Of a stretch of DNA of 64,000 nt, positions 27,353 through 36,727 are shown piece by piece (position 1 is the first letter of the stretch; every line of letters begins with the position of its first letter). The stretch is from Spirochaeta lutea. GTDB lineage: Bacteria > Spirochaetota > Spirochaetia > DSM-27196 > Salinispiraceae. The translations under genes were made by a program, and so were the position numbers. Under the pieces are notes generated by a model. It did not search any database. It saw only the letters and a program-made list of their open reading frames with translations, and was not told the origin of the DNA. Where the stretch lies: assembly GCF_000758165.1 (NCBI RefSeq), contig NZ_JNUP01000049.1, forward strand, positions 1 through 64,000, read 5' to 3'.

Positions 27353-28600
27353 ATGAAGAAGATCCTTACCCTGATGCTGGCCGTATTGGTGGCCGGCGCT
27401 GTGTTTGCAGGTGGAGGCCAGGAATCCGGGGACGATGGAACCCAGGAGCTGGTCATAAATTCGTATATGTCCGACCAGGCCCCCAAAGAGGCCTTTGAGG
27501 CTCTGGTGGCCGATTTTGAGGAGAAGAATCCGGGAATTTCGGTTACCGTGAACACCACGGCTCACGAACAGTTTAAGACTCTGCTGCCGAACTGGCTTAC
27601 CAGCCGCCAAGCTCCGGATGTGGTAACCTGGTTTGCCGGCTACCGGATGCAGGCCTTTGCAGAACGGGGCTTGCTGGAACCCATTGGTTCCGCCTTTCCC
27701 AACAATGCCTTTGCAGCCCAGTTCCCCGATGCGTTTCAGAAGGCATCGAGCTACGACGGAGATATCTACTTTCTGCCCCAGAGCTGGTATTGGTGGGCGG
27801 TTTACTACAATACTGAGGTCTTCGACCGCTTGAATTTGAATCCCCCCAAAACCTGGGAAGAATTTCTCCAGGTCAGCGAAACCCTGAAGCAGAACAACAT
27901 TGCACCCATCGCCATCGGCGCAAAGGACACCTGGACCGCCGGAGGCTGGTTTGACTATCTCAATTCCGCCATCAACGGGATGGATTTCCATGTAGACCTG
28001 ACCGCCGGTAAGGTATCCTACACGGACCCCCGGGTCGTAGAAACCTTCCAGACCTTCGCGGATCTCAACCAGCGGGGGTACATTATGGACAACGCTACCA
28101 GCTACAGCTGGCAGGAAGCCGCTACCCTGCTGTTTAACGGTGAGGCAGGGATGTACCTCATGGGACAGTTCATTAAGGACGTCGCCCCCGAGGATGTAAA
28201 GTCCAAGATCGACTTCTTTACCTTCCCGAGCTTCGGCAGGTCCGGTTACGCCGTTGATACCCCCATTGACGGGTACATGGTTCCCAAGAATGCCACCAAC
28301 AAAGAGGCCGCTATGAAGTTCATGGCCTATCTGGCAACCCCCGAAGCCCAGGCCCTCTTTACCGTGCCCCTGGGACGCTTGGCCGCGAATAAAAATGTAC
28401 CGGTGCCCAACGAAGACGCCCAGAAGGGACTGGACATGGTTCTTGGCGCCGAGGGAGCCATGCAGTTCTACGACAGGGACGCTCCGGAGGAGATGGCCGC
28501 CAAGGGAATGAACGCTATTCTGGATGCTATGCAGAATCCTGGAGACATCTCCGAGATTCTGGCTAACCTTGACCGGGAGCGGGAGCGGATCTACCGGTAG
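27353..28600 (+). CDS. Sugar ABC transporter substrate-binding protein
   Basis: 415 aa type I (MalE/UgpB-like) binding protein. Signal peptide KKILTLMLAVLVAGAVFA followed by GGGQES; no lipobox Cys. Family features: WWAVYYNTEVFDRLNLNPPKTWEEF and the late GRSGYAVDTPIDGYMVPKNA segment. Many Trp/Tyr residues suit carbohydrate stacking. GAAGGAGG precedes ATG 27353; an in-frame ATG at 27299 would spoil the signal peptide. The matching permeases start 610 bp downstream. Substrate probably an oligosaccharide; not determined. Confidence 0.92.
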   Translation: MKKILTLMLAVLVAGAVFAGGGQESGDDGTQELVINSYMSDQAPKEAFEALVADFEEKNPGISVTVNTTAHEQFKTLLPNWLTSRQAPDVVTWFAGYRMQAFAERGLLEPIGSAFPNNAFAAQFPDAFQKASSYDGDIYFLPQSWYWWAVYYNTEVFDRLNLNPPKTWEEFLQVSETLKQNNIAPIAIGAKDTWTAGGWFDYLNSAINGMDFHVDLTAGKVSYTDPRVVETFQTFADLNQRGYIMDNATSYSWQEAATLLFNGEAGMYLMGQFIKDVAPEDVKSKIDFFTFPSFGRSGYAVDTPIDGYMVPKNATNKEAAMKFMAYLATPEAQALFTVPLGRLAANKNVPVPNEDAQKGLDMVLGAEGAMQFYDRDAPEEMAAKGMNAILDAMQNPGDISEILANLDRERERIYR

Positions 28601-29210
28601 GGGGGCTGTCCAGGGCCGCGGGACCGGGGTCGGGTAACGACCTGGAACCGGCGGCCTGGGGCATAAACCCCTGGGAAGGGGGTCCGGTTCGTCGGATTAT
28701 GATCTGCAAACCGGGACCCTCGATCGTTTTTACTGCCTGGAATCTATGTTCCGGGCAGTGCCCTTGGAGGGGCGGCTGGAGCTTGCCTGGGGCCGGAATT
28801 TCCCGGTGGCCGAGGTTTCCGATGGCGGCTTCCGATGGCGGCTTCCGATGGCCCGGCAAATCAGATGGCTGGCTTTTCGGGTAGCCGGATACCCGCCGAC
28901 GGGGAGTTCCCGGGCGGGAAGTGCTGGAGGCCGTAATATCCCGGAATCCGGTTGTCCGGGGAGGTCACCCGGGTCATGTATGGCAGACCACCGTCGTGCA
29001 TGGCCGATCAGGGTGAGCAAGGCATCCATGGTCATTCGGGGCTTTCCGAGCCGGCTGCCGCTCCAAGGGCGGAATGCAACGATAGTGTGCAAAGGGCTGA
29101 AACTCTACGCCTGATATAACGGGGTTGCCAGCAATCCCGTCCCGGGGGGTAGGGATGCCGATGGGCATTGTTACAGTTTTTGCCCACTAGAAATGTAAAA
29201 GGGGCGAACC
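28601..29210 (+). other. 610-bp non-coding gap inside the sugar ABC gene cluster
   Basis: Between the binding-protein and permease genes. Short open frames here do not look like proteins. GC-rich and repetitive: TTCCGATGGCGGC is repeated at 28817-28829 and 28830-28842 with a partial third copy to 28852. A long spacer here could separate expression of binding protein and permeases, or be inserted DNA. No clear terminator T-tract is seen. Confidence 0.5.
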
Positions 29211-30104
29211 ATGAAAATAGGAAAATTTACCGTACATAAACAACATCTGGCACCCTGGCTTTTTCTGGCGCTGCCCCTGGCAATGTACGCCGTGTGGGTC
29301 ATTGTCCCGATTCTACAGAGCATGGTGTTCAGTCTTACCGACCGGGATAGTATCCTGTACGGCCGGCAGTACATCGGCTTGGGCAACTTTATCCGTCTGA
29401 TCTCCGATCCGACCTTCCATTTGGCACTCAAGAATAACCTGTTCTGGATGATTGCCTTCGTTCTTCTGCCCATACCCATAGGTCTGGCCATTGCCATGTT
29501 CTTTAATCAAGACTTTCCGGGGGCCAAGCTCTTCAAGACGGCGTTTTTCATTCCCATGACCCTGTCATATGCTGTAATAGGCACCATCTGGGCATGGATC
29601 TACCACCCCGATTTCGGTGCCCTCAATTCCCTTTTTCGGTCCCTCGGGCTGGACAACCTGGCCATGCAGTGGCTGGGAGATAGGCGCTACATGACCGGGG
29701 CATTGATTGTGGTAGGGATCTGGCGCCAGGTTCCCTACGTTATGATCTTGTATGTGGCGGGGCTTAAGAACGTGCCGGTGGAGTTGGTGGAGGCCAGTAT
29801 GATTGACGGAGCGGGCTGGTGGCAGCGTTTTGTCAGGGTGATTTTACCCATGCTGCGTCCGGCAACCGTAGTAGCCGTCACCATATCCATTATCGACAGC
29901 CTGAGAGCCTTCGACATCGTGTACGTCATGACCAATACCAAGGCCCGGGCGGCGGAGGTCTTGGCAAGTTACATGTATTCCAGCAGCTTCCAATACCAGG
30001 ACTACGGGTACGGCTCTGCCATCGCGGTGGTACAGTTTGCGATTACCCTGGGATTCATCCTGGTTTACGTCCACAACACCATGAAGAAGGAGACTGAACT
30101 ATGA
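29211..30104 (+). CDS. Sugar ABC transporter permease, MalF/UgpA type
   Basis: 297 aa, six membrane helices, with the coupling loop ELVEASMIDGAGWWQRFVRVILPML (EAA motif). Opening LFLALPLAMYAVWVIVPILQSMVFSLTD is typical of this family. Its stop overlaps the next gene's start by 4 nt (ATGA), so the two permeases are translated together. No ATPase gene is nearby; as in many carbohydrate CUT1 systems a shared MsmK/UgpC-type ATPase may be used. Confidence 0.93.
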   Translation: MKIGKFTVHKQHLAPWLFLALPLAMYAVWVIVPILQSMVFSLTDRDSILYGRQYIGLGNFIRLISDPTFHLALKNNLFWMIAFVLLPIPIGLAIAMFFNQDFPGAKLFKTAFFIPMTLSYAVIGTIWAWIYHPDFGALNSLFRSLGLDNLAMQWLGDRRYMTGALIVVGIWRQVPYVMILYVAGLKNVPVELVEASMIDGAGWWQRFVRVILPMLRPATVVAVTISIIDSLRAFDIVYVMTNTKARAAEVLASYMYSSSFQYQDYGYGSAIAVVQFAITLGFILVYVHNTMKKETEL

Positions 30105-30982
30105 GTACCCAAGCCCGGATCCAACAGCCCCGGTTCATGAAAAACCGACGCACCCAAAAACGGGTATTCCGCGTCGTCTTCTACCTGGGAGGAACCCTGC
30201 TGGTGGCCTTCTGGCTGATTCCGGTGGTCATTGCCTTCTTTACAGCTGCCAAGAGTATGGACGAGATTATGTCCAGTCCCCTCATGTGGACCCCCCCGGA
30301 ATCCTGGACCTGGGAAAACTTCACCCAGGCGTGGCGGGATGCGGGAATGTCCCAGTACATGCTGAACTCGTTTATTGTGACCATTCCCTCGGTAGTGGGA
30401 ACCCTGCTCATCTCAAGTTTGGGGGCCTATGCCCTGGCCTTTTACCGGTTCCGGCTGAATAAGGCCGTGCTCATACTCTTTGTTTCCGGCATGCTGATAC
30501 CCTTCCAGATGCTAATGATCCCCGTTTTCCGGTTCTCCGACACCCTTGGGCTCATAAATACCTACGGCGGGGTATCCCTCTTCCATGTGGCGTTCCAGCT
30601 GGGATTCTGTGTGTATTTCCTCCGGAATTTCATGAGGACCCTGCCGTACAGTCTCATCGAAGCCACCCGGATGGACGGGGCCGGGGAGTTTACTATCTAC
30701 CTGCGGATTATTATGCCCCTGGCTCTTCCCTCTTTGGCGGCTCTGGCCGTCCTGGAGTTTACCTGGATCTGGAACGACCTGTTGTGGTCCATCGTCCTCC
30801 TGCACTCCGATAAGGTAAAGACCATTACCCAGGGGCTGGCCAATATGCAAGGTGAGTTCATCACAAGCTACAATATGATCGCTGCGGGCTCCATCTTGGC
30901 CGCCCTGCCTCCCCTGGTAGTATTTTTGATCTTCCAGCGATTCTTTATCTCCGGGCTCACCGTGGGAGCTGAAAAGGGATAG
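30101..30982 (+). CDS. Sugar ABC transporter permease, MalG/UgpE type
   Basis: 293 aa with six helices and the EAA loop LIEATRMDGAGEFTIYLRIIMPLALPSL. A basic N-terminal tail (residues 8-26) precedes helix 1. Pairs with the permease upstream to form the CUT1 channel. Confidence 0.93.
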   Translation: MSTQARIQQPRFMKNRRTQKRVFRVVFYLGGTLLVAFWLIPVVIAFFTAAKSMDEIMSSPLMWTPPESWTWENFTQAWRDAGMSQYMLNSFIVTIPSVVGTLLISSLGAYALAFYRFRLNKAVLILFVSGMLIPFQMLMIPVFRFSDTLGLINTYGGVSLFHVAFQLGFCVYFLRNFMRTLPYSLIEATRMDGAGEFTIYLRIIMPLALPSLAALAVLEFTWIWNDLLWSIVLLHSDKVKTITQGLANMQGEFITSYNMIAAGSILAALPPLVVFLIFQRFFISGLTVGAEKG

Positions 30983-31013
30983 TTCTTCCTTCCCCCGCCG
31001 GAGCGTGGGGTGG

Positions 31014-31033
31014 GGCGGGCTGCCTCTCCCGCC
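31014..31033 (+). terminator. Possible terminator hairpin after the permease genes
   Basis: GGCGGG (31014-31019) pairs with CCCGCC (31028-31033) across an 8-nt loop, followed by TTGCCTTCTC. The T-tract is weak. Confidence 0.35.
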
Positions 31034-31079
31034 TTGCCTTCTCCGGGAATTTGGTTAACACTAAAAGAGTGGGGGATGT

Positions 31080-32873
31080 ATGAAGGGTAGGAAGTGGATT
31101 CTGGTTTGTATGGTGATTCTACTGGCGGGTTGGACCGGATGTTCCCGAAATAACCAACCCGGCCCCCGGTCTACCCAGGATCTCCCTAGGGAGGCCCCGA
31201 ATGCATACCCGAATTCGAACACCCTCGAACTAACTCCCGTCCAGGAATCTCTCGTCGCCAGGATACAGCAGGAGGGGGGATTGCAGGCTGCGGTACTACG
31301 TAGGGAGGAAGTGACCTCAACCATCATCAATGCCCGGACAAACCCCACCATGCCGGCAATCCGGCGTTTTAACCTGCTACTTCTGGACGAAATCTCCCGG
31401 CTTCTTTCGCTGCCGGTAACGATCAATGAGATCGGTATAACCGAGGTATTCGGTAAAGACGGGGTCATCCCGAAGGATGTCCGTTCGAATCCCCTCATTA
31501 GCTACACCCCGGATGTATTTCTGAATAACCATATCCTGGTGGGGAGTGTGACCCCCCTCCCATGGAGGACCAGGCTGATGGGATTCGTTCCGGTGGTGCC
31601 CTCCCATGTGGTTGTCCTTGCCAGGGAAGAGTTTACGGGGACCAGGGTCTCCGAGTTGGGTTCCCTGGGGATGGTTATTCCCCCCGGTTCAAGTTATATG
31701 GAATACTACAACCGCCTCTCAGAGATTCACGGATTTGAGCCGAACCTACGGATTGCCGGTGAGGATTTTGTACAGCAGGTTCTCGACGGCCGGGCTGATG
31801 CGACCCTTACCGATGCCATTGAAGCGGTCGGACAGCTGCGGCTGCATAGCGGATTAACTATGTTGGAGGGGGTCACCAATATTCAATACGAAAGCTGGGC
31901 TGTTCCGAAGGATGCCCTGGAGCTGAATAACCTTATCCGCCAGGCCCTGGACCATCTCAAACGGGCCGGTCTGTTTGATCAGTTGTTTTTACGTAGTTTC
32001 GGTTTTGATCTAAAGACCTACCACATGATGATCGGGTTCCGTCCGGAGGATGATGTGAGTCAATTATCCCTCACCCTGGAGGAGCTGGACTATATCCAGG
32101 GTCTGCAATCCCGGGGAGGAATCCGGTATGCCACCATGGTGAATCCCGAGGGCTACCTGCCCCGGGAGGACGGCAGCATAACCGGCTTTGATTACAACCT
32201 GGCAATCTCCATGGCCCGGGTGCTCGGCTTGGATTGGCAGTTCATTGTCCTTCCGGACATTCAGGCCTTCTTCACCCACGATGGAGAGTTTGATCCCCGG
32301 GTTATGCAGGGGGCGGGGGTCTCCTATACCCCGGACATCTTCCGTCGAGCCGATGTGCTGGTGGCACCCTTTGCGGTGAATGAGTGGCGTCAGCGCCTGG
32401 CCCGGTTTATCACCCTGTACCCGGCGGGTATTGCCATAGTGGGTTCCCATGCCCAGGATATTCGGGAATTTACCGATCTGGAGGGCTTACGGGTAGCCCT
32501 CCCTCCCGGCGGGTTTCAGGAGCCCTTGCTGGAGCAGCTGGGGGCGGAGCACGGATTTTCGGTAGAGTATGTGTACTATCCCGCTGAACAGGATGTCTTT
32601 GCCCTGCTCAGGGCGGGCAGGGCTGATGTCACCATCGACGGTACGGTGTTTCTTGCCCGGGGGATGCAGGAGATTCAGGGATTGTCGATAGCGCCCCTCT
32701 CCCTTTCGCTGGTCCCGGTGGGTTGGGCTGTAGCGCCGGAGAATACAATTTTGGCAGGGATCATTGAAAAATTCCTTCAATTGTCCCTGAGCACCGGGAG
32801 TTTTAACCGGTTTTGGACCGAGGCCCAGGGGGTTGATTTTGACTATTACCTGCGGCTTGTTTCGGGTACCTAG
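31080..32873 (+). CDS. Lipoprotein with two tandem SBP_bac_3-like solute-binding domains
   Basis: 597 aa. Short signal peptide WILVCMVILLAGWTGC ends in Cys21, likely lipidated although the lipobox is unusual (W-T-G-C). Two repeats of an extracellular amino-acid-binding-type fold follow: about 75-320 (RFNLLLLDEISRLLSLPVTI ... GRADATLTDAIEAVG) and about 335-590 (GFDYNLAISMARVLGLDWQF ... AGRADVTIDGTVF). A YTPDVF/YTPDIF segment recurs in each. The histidine kinase gene follows after 8 nt, so this is probably its external ligand sensor. GGGGGA precedes ATG 31080. Confidence 0.85.
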   Translation: MKGRKWILVCMVILLAGWTGCSRNNQPGPRSTQDLPREAPNAYPNSNTLELTPVQESLVARIQQEGGLQAAVLRREEVTSTIINARTNPTMPAIRRFNLLLLDEISRLLSLPVTINEIGITEVFGKDGVIPKDVRSNPLISYTPDVFLNNHILVGSVTPLPWRTRLMGFVPVVPSHVVVLAREEFTGTRVSELGSLGMVIPPGSSYMEYYNRLSEIHGFEPNLRIAGEDFVQQVLDGRADATLTDAIEAVGQLRLHSGLTMLEGVTNIQYESWAVPKDALELNNLIRQALDHLKRAGLFDQLFLRSFGFDLKTYHMMIGFRPEDDVSQLSLTLEELDYIQGLQSRGGIRYATMVNPEGYLPREDGSITGFDYNLAISMARVLGLDWQFIVLPDIQAFFTHDGEFDPRVMQGAGVSYTPDIFRRADVLVAPFAVNEWRQRLARFITLYPAGIAIVGSHAQDIREFTDLEGLRVALPPGGFQEPLLEQLGAEHGFSVEYVYYPAEQDVFALLRAGRADVTIDGTVFLARGMQEIQGLSIAPLSLSLVPVGWAVAPENTILAGIIEKFLQLSLSTGSFNRFWTEAQGVDFDYYLRLVSGT

Positions 32874-32881
32874 GGGGTGGT

Positions 32882-34429
32882 ATGAAGATTCGTAATCAGC
32901 TGCTTCTTACCTTCATTCCCCTCGTGGTGCTGCCGGTGGTTACCATCATAGGGTTGTTTTCCTGGATTTTTACCGGGAATCTCCTCGATCAGGAGGGAGA
33001 CGTGCTCCGGGCCCGGAACCGGTTATTGGTCCGGGAGATCGAGTCCCAATACGCAAGTCTCCAGGCCTTGGGGATTCATGAGGTTCCCTTCTACCGTGAC
33101 CGGATGATTGAGGCCTTGGACTCCCAGCTGGGAGAATCCTCGGTTCCCGGAGCGGGCTACCTGATTGTCGGGCAAGATGGGCAGATACTGGGGCCTAAGG
33201 TCTTTCAGGATAGGAGGCTGTCCCCGGAGCACCTGACCCGGCTATTCGGAACTCGGCGGTTTACCCAGTGGGACGGTCTGCCTTGGGATCCGGACCTTGG
33301 GGCCATGTTGGCCTACTGGGATCAGGTGGAGCATCCGCCCTGGCGGGTTGTATCCCTCCAGAGCCGGGTTAGGGTTCTACAGCCCATCCGGGACGGAATG
33401 GTGTACACCGGGCTCATTGGTCTTGGTGCGGTGGGGCTAGCGATTATCGGGGTATTGGTAGCTGCCCGCCGGGTTTCCCTCCCCTTGATGGAGCTGACCG
33501 CTGCCGTAGGCCGATTTGACGGTACTCAATTAGAAACCGACAGCACAATAGGGTATCCCGGTGAGGTCGGGGTATTGGCCCGGGAGTTTAACCGCATGGC
33601 CCAACGACTGACCACCTTCACCCAGGATCTGGAAGGCTTGGTTCAGAGCAAAACCGAGGACCTGGAGGTGACCCAGGGGCAACTGGTGCAGGCTGAGAAG
33701 ATGGCAAGCCTGGGACGCCTAGTGGCTGGATTTTCCCATGAGGTTAATACCCCCCTGGGAATTGCCGTCACTGCCAATACCCATGCCGATGAACTGTTAC
33801 GGGAGATTCGTGCCCTGGTATTGTCTCCGGAGGTGAGTAAAACCAGATTGCTTGCCCTGCTCGACCGGGCAGGAGAGTCCTGCGGGCTGACTACCCAGAA
33901 CCTAGAACGCAGTAATGCCCTCATTCAAACCTTTAAGCAGGTAGCCGTGGATTACCACGTTGAGAAACCCAGGGTCATAGAGGTGGAGGAGTTTCTCCAA
34001 GAGATTACCCCTTCTCTCCGGGCTTTAATCCCCTCGGACCTTGTTACGATTCAGATTTCCTGTCCTGGCGAGCTGAATCTGCGGACCTACCCGGGGGTGC
34101 TGTGGCAGGTGCTCAGTAACCTAACCCAGAATGCGGCTATCCATGCCTTTGATGGTCAAGAGGAGGGTTCCATCGGTATTGCAGTGTCCGGGGCCGGACC
34201 GGCCGGGGTTGAAATCCGGTTTCTCGATAACGGTATCGGGATTCCCCCGGAACTCCGGGATCAGGTCTTCGAGCCCTTCTTTACCACTAAACGCTCCCAG
34301 GGGAGCACCGGGTTGGGCCTTCACATCGTCTACAATCTCATCACCCAAAAACTCGGGGGCAGTATCCGCATTGAATCTCCTGAGAACCAGGGTACCTGTT
34401 TTGTGATTGGTATTCCGTCCCTAGCATAG
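32882..34429 (+). CDS. Sensor histidine kinase
   Basis: 515 aa. Membrane helix about 9-31, periplasmic part about 32-175, second helix about 178-198, HAMP to about 250, coiled coil (QSKTEDLEVTQGQLVQAEKM), then HisKA with phospho-acceptor H286 in GFSHEVNTPLG. The ATPase domain has an N box NLTQNAAIHAF, G1 FLDNGIGIPP, an F box EPFFTTKRSQG and G2 STGLGLHIV. The HEVNTPLG phosphorylation box and ATPase pattern match the HPK4 group (NtrB/DctB-like). No response regulator is encoded nearby. The two-domain binding lipoprotein directly upstream probably provides the input. Confidence 0.92.
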   Translation: MKIRNQLLLTFIPLVVLPVVTIIGLFSWIFTGNLLDQEGDVLRARNRLLVREIESQYASLQALGIHEVPFYRDRMIEALDSQLGESSVPGAGYLIVGQDGQILGPKVFQDRRLSPEHLTRLFGTRRFTQWDGLPWDPDLGAMLAYWDQVEHPPWRVVSLQSRVRVLQPIRDGMVYTGLIGLGAVGLAIIGVLVAARRVSLPLMELTAAVGRFDGTQLETDSTIGYPGEVGVLAREFNRMAQRLTTFTQDLEGLVQSKTEDLEVTQGQLVQAEKMASLGRLVAGFSHEVNTPLGIAVTANTHADELLREIRALVLSPEVSKTRLLALLDRAGESCGLTTQNLERSNALIQTFKQVAVDYHVEKPRVIEVEEFLQEITPSLRALIPSDLVTIQISCPGELNLRTYPGVLWQVLSNLTQNAAIHAFDGQEEGSIGIAVSGAGPAGVEIRFLDNGIGIPPELRDQVFEPFFTTKRSQGSTGLGLHIVYNLITQKLGGSIRIESPENQGTCFVIGIPSLA

Positions 34430-34435
34430 CCATCC

Positions 34436-36532
34436 CTAGACAGTGAACCGGTCTACTTCGTGGGTAATTTTACCGATCTGCCCCGAGAGAGAACCGATAT
34501 TCTCGTTCAAATTGGTCACCGCCGTGGCTATTTCACTGGCACCCTGGGCGATCTCGCCGATGGCAGAGGTAACGGTAGAGGCGATATCCTTGTTCTCGGT
34601 GTTCATGGTATTCAGGTCCGTTACCGCTGAACTGATGCGGGTGCTACTGTCATTTACCTCGTTGATGGCGTCCCGGATGGATACAATGGCCTTGGTAATC
34701 TCTCCCATACCTGCGGAGAGTTCGGTAACGGTAGAGTTGATTTCCTGGAAGGAGATTACCACCTGGCCGGTGGAATCATCTACCTGATCGAACACCTGGC
34801 GTGTCCCTTCAAAGGCGGAGGAGATTTCATGAATCTGGGAGACGCTTTGCTTCAGGGAGTTCTGGATGGTTTTGGCATTGCTCGCGGAGTTTTCCGCGAG
34901 CTTTCGGATCTCATCGGCCACCACAGCGAAGCCTCGTCCCTGGTCTCCCGCGTGGGCGGCCTCTATGGCGGCGTTCATAGCCAGGAGGTTGGTTTGGGCA
35001 GCGATGGTGTTTATAACCGAGGCGGCAGAGATCATGGTATCGGTTTGTTTTGACAAGGTTTCTACTAATTGGCTGACCTGGTCTATATCCGTCCGTGTAC
35101 GGTTTACCACTTCGGTCAGATCCTTGCTCTGGGTAACCCGGGTTTCTACCATGGCATTGATGCTGTTAGCCTGGGCATTGATCTGTTCAACCGAGGCGGT
35201 GGTTTCTTCGATAGCAGAAACCTGGGTATCCACCTGGGTGTGCAGCCCCGAAAGGGAATCGCTGATCTCATGGATGACCGAGGCTGTCTTTTCAATATTA
35301 TCCGAGAGGTTGTGAATGGTATCCTTGACCGAGGCGATATTCGCGCTGATCTGGGTGATGGAGGCTGAGCTTTCCTCCGATCCGGATACTATTTCATCTT
35401 TATTGGCTGCCATGGTCCGGCTTCCCTTCTGGACGGTGGAGATTATTTCCCGGAGTTTTTCCATGAGCAGGTTGAAGGCTTCTGCTAACAGCCCGGTTTC
35501 ATCCCGGGAGTGAACGGCCAGGGTTTGGGTCAGGTCGGCCTCACCCTGGGAGATTTCTGCCAGCTGGTGCTGGACAAGACGGATGGGTTTTACGATTCTG
35601 CGGACTACCAGTAGGACCGTAAGGATGGTTATTGCCAGACCAACCAGGGTTGCGGCCAGGGTAATCATGAGGCTTCGGTTCAGGAAGGTGGTGAGGGTCT
35701 GGTTCGGTATCATGGTTACCAGGGAGTATTCCGAATCGAGGATCTGGTTCGCACTTACCAGCAGGGTGTTCAAGCCGATGCGCGCCTCGGCATAGTTCGT
35801 TTCCAGGAGGTCCTGGATAACCTGGGTGTTCACCAGAGAGGATAGGTTCTGCCCCGGGTAGTCCGGATTATTGGAGATGAGGATGGAGCCCTCCCGGTCT
35901 ATGAGGGTGATGATGGTATCCGAATCGTTCCCGGCGTATTCTTGGAATTCCCGGGCTAGACCGGTTACCTCAATACCAACCCCGGCAACACCGATGGCCC
36001 GGCCGTTTCGGCGCATGGGGACGTTGACAAAGAGGGATGTTTCTTGGAGTTGGGAATTATAGTCGAGGTTTAGGATGTATTGCTGGGTGCTCTCCAGGGC
36101 TTGGTAGAACCAGGAGTCGTCGGGATCGTCGGGGCTGACTACCTCAATGAGTCTCTCGCCGTCCGCCCAGTAGTTTCCGGTTTGGACCCCTACCAGGAAG
36201 GTGGTGAAGTAGTCAAACCTGCTGGTCAGCATATCCAGATGTTCCAATACCAGTGCCCGGGTTTGGGGCTGGGATTCCGGTTCTCCAGCGGCAATCCAGT
36301 CTTGGATAAAGGGGTTTTCAGCAATGTTCCGGCTGCTTTCAATGGCCCGGGCTACCCGGACCTCTACCGGTGCTGCCAGGGTGCCGCTGATACTACGTAG
36401 GTAGGCGGGTTTTATGTCCTGGTTATAGACCCGTGAAGTAAAAACGTAACTTCCGAACCCCGCAGCCAAAATACCTACCAGCACAATTGCAGCTGTGGGG
36501 ATAATAATCTTCGTGAGTATGCTGTTTCTCAT
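34436..36532 (-). CDS. Methyl-accepting chemotaxis protein with Cache-type sensor
   Basis: 698 aa. First helix about 7-28, periplasmic sensor about 30-285 with [20 protein letters not shown] and [15 protein letters not shown] segments typical of double Cache domains, second helix about 290-312 ([20 protein letters not shown]), HAMP to about 365, then the signalling coiled coil with the conserved tip [20 protein letters not shown] and [27 protein letters not shown] lies before ATG 36532 and TATAGT further up. It ends 6 bp from the convergent kinase gene. Ligand unknown. Confidence 0.95.
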   Translation of the reverse strand: MRNSILTKIIIPTAAIVLVGILAAGFGSYVFTSRVYNQDIKPAYLRSISGTLAAPVEVRVARAIESSRNIAENPFIQDWIAAGEPESQPQTRALVLEHLDMLTSRFDYFTTFLVGVQTGNYWADGERLIEVVSPDDPDDSWFYQALESTQQYILNLDYNSQLQETSLFVNVPMRRNGRAIGVAGVGIEVTGLAREFQEYAGNDSDTIITLIDREGSILISNNPDYPGQNLSSLVNTQVIQDLLETNYAEARIGLNTLLVSANQILDSEYSLVTMIPNQTLTTFLNRSLMITLAATLVGLAITILTVLLVVRRIVKPIRLVQHQLAEISQGEADLTQTLAVHSRDETGLLAEAFNLLMEKLREIISTVQKGSRTMAANKDEIVSGSEESSASITQISANIASVKDTIHNLSDNIEKTASVIHEISDSLSGLHTQVDTQVSAIEETTASVEQINAQANSINAMVETRVTQSKDLTEVVNRTRTDIDQVSQLVETLSKQTDTMISAASVINTIAAQTNLLAMNAAIEAAHAGDQGRGFAVVADEIRKLAENSASNAKTIQNSLKQSVSQIHEISSAFEGTRQVFDQVDDSTGQVVISFQEINSTVTELSAGMGEITKAIVSIRDAINEVNDSSTRISSAVTDLNTMNTENKDIASTVTSAIGEIAQGASEIATAVTNLNENIGSLSGQIGKITHEVDRFTV

Positions 36533-36611
36533 ATCTGCCCCCTGATTCTAACTATAGTGGATGGCCGGGGTATTGCAAGGTGGGGGGCAAGGAGGTTTCT
36601 TTCGGGTTAAG

Positions 36612-36712
36612 GTGCGCAAAAGGCTGTACCGTTCCGTATCGCCAATACCACTCCTGGGCCGGAGCCCGGTACAGACCGCTATATCCGGGGTCGATTACAG
36701 CCCTTTGCGCGT
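36612..36712. repeat. 101-bp inverted-repeat element, copy B (reverse orientation)
   Basis: Left arm GTGCGCAAAAGGCTGTACC (36612-36630), right arm GATTACAGCCCTTTGCGCGT. Internal block CCGCTATATCCGG is on the right side, so this copy is inverted relative to copy A. Same length as copies A and D. Confidence 0.85.
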
Positions 36713-36727
36713 TACCGATTTATCCGG

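Noticed and set aside
27921-27931. GGCGCAAAGG in the sugar-binding-protein gene and TTGCGCAAAG near 19205 as further repeat arms
   Set aside because: Only about 9 matching bases, inside conserved coding sequence, with no partner arm; chance.
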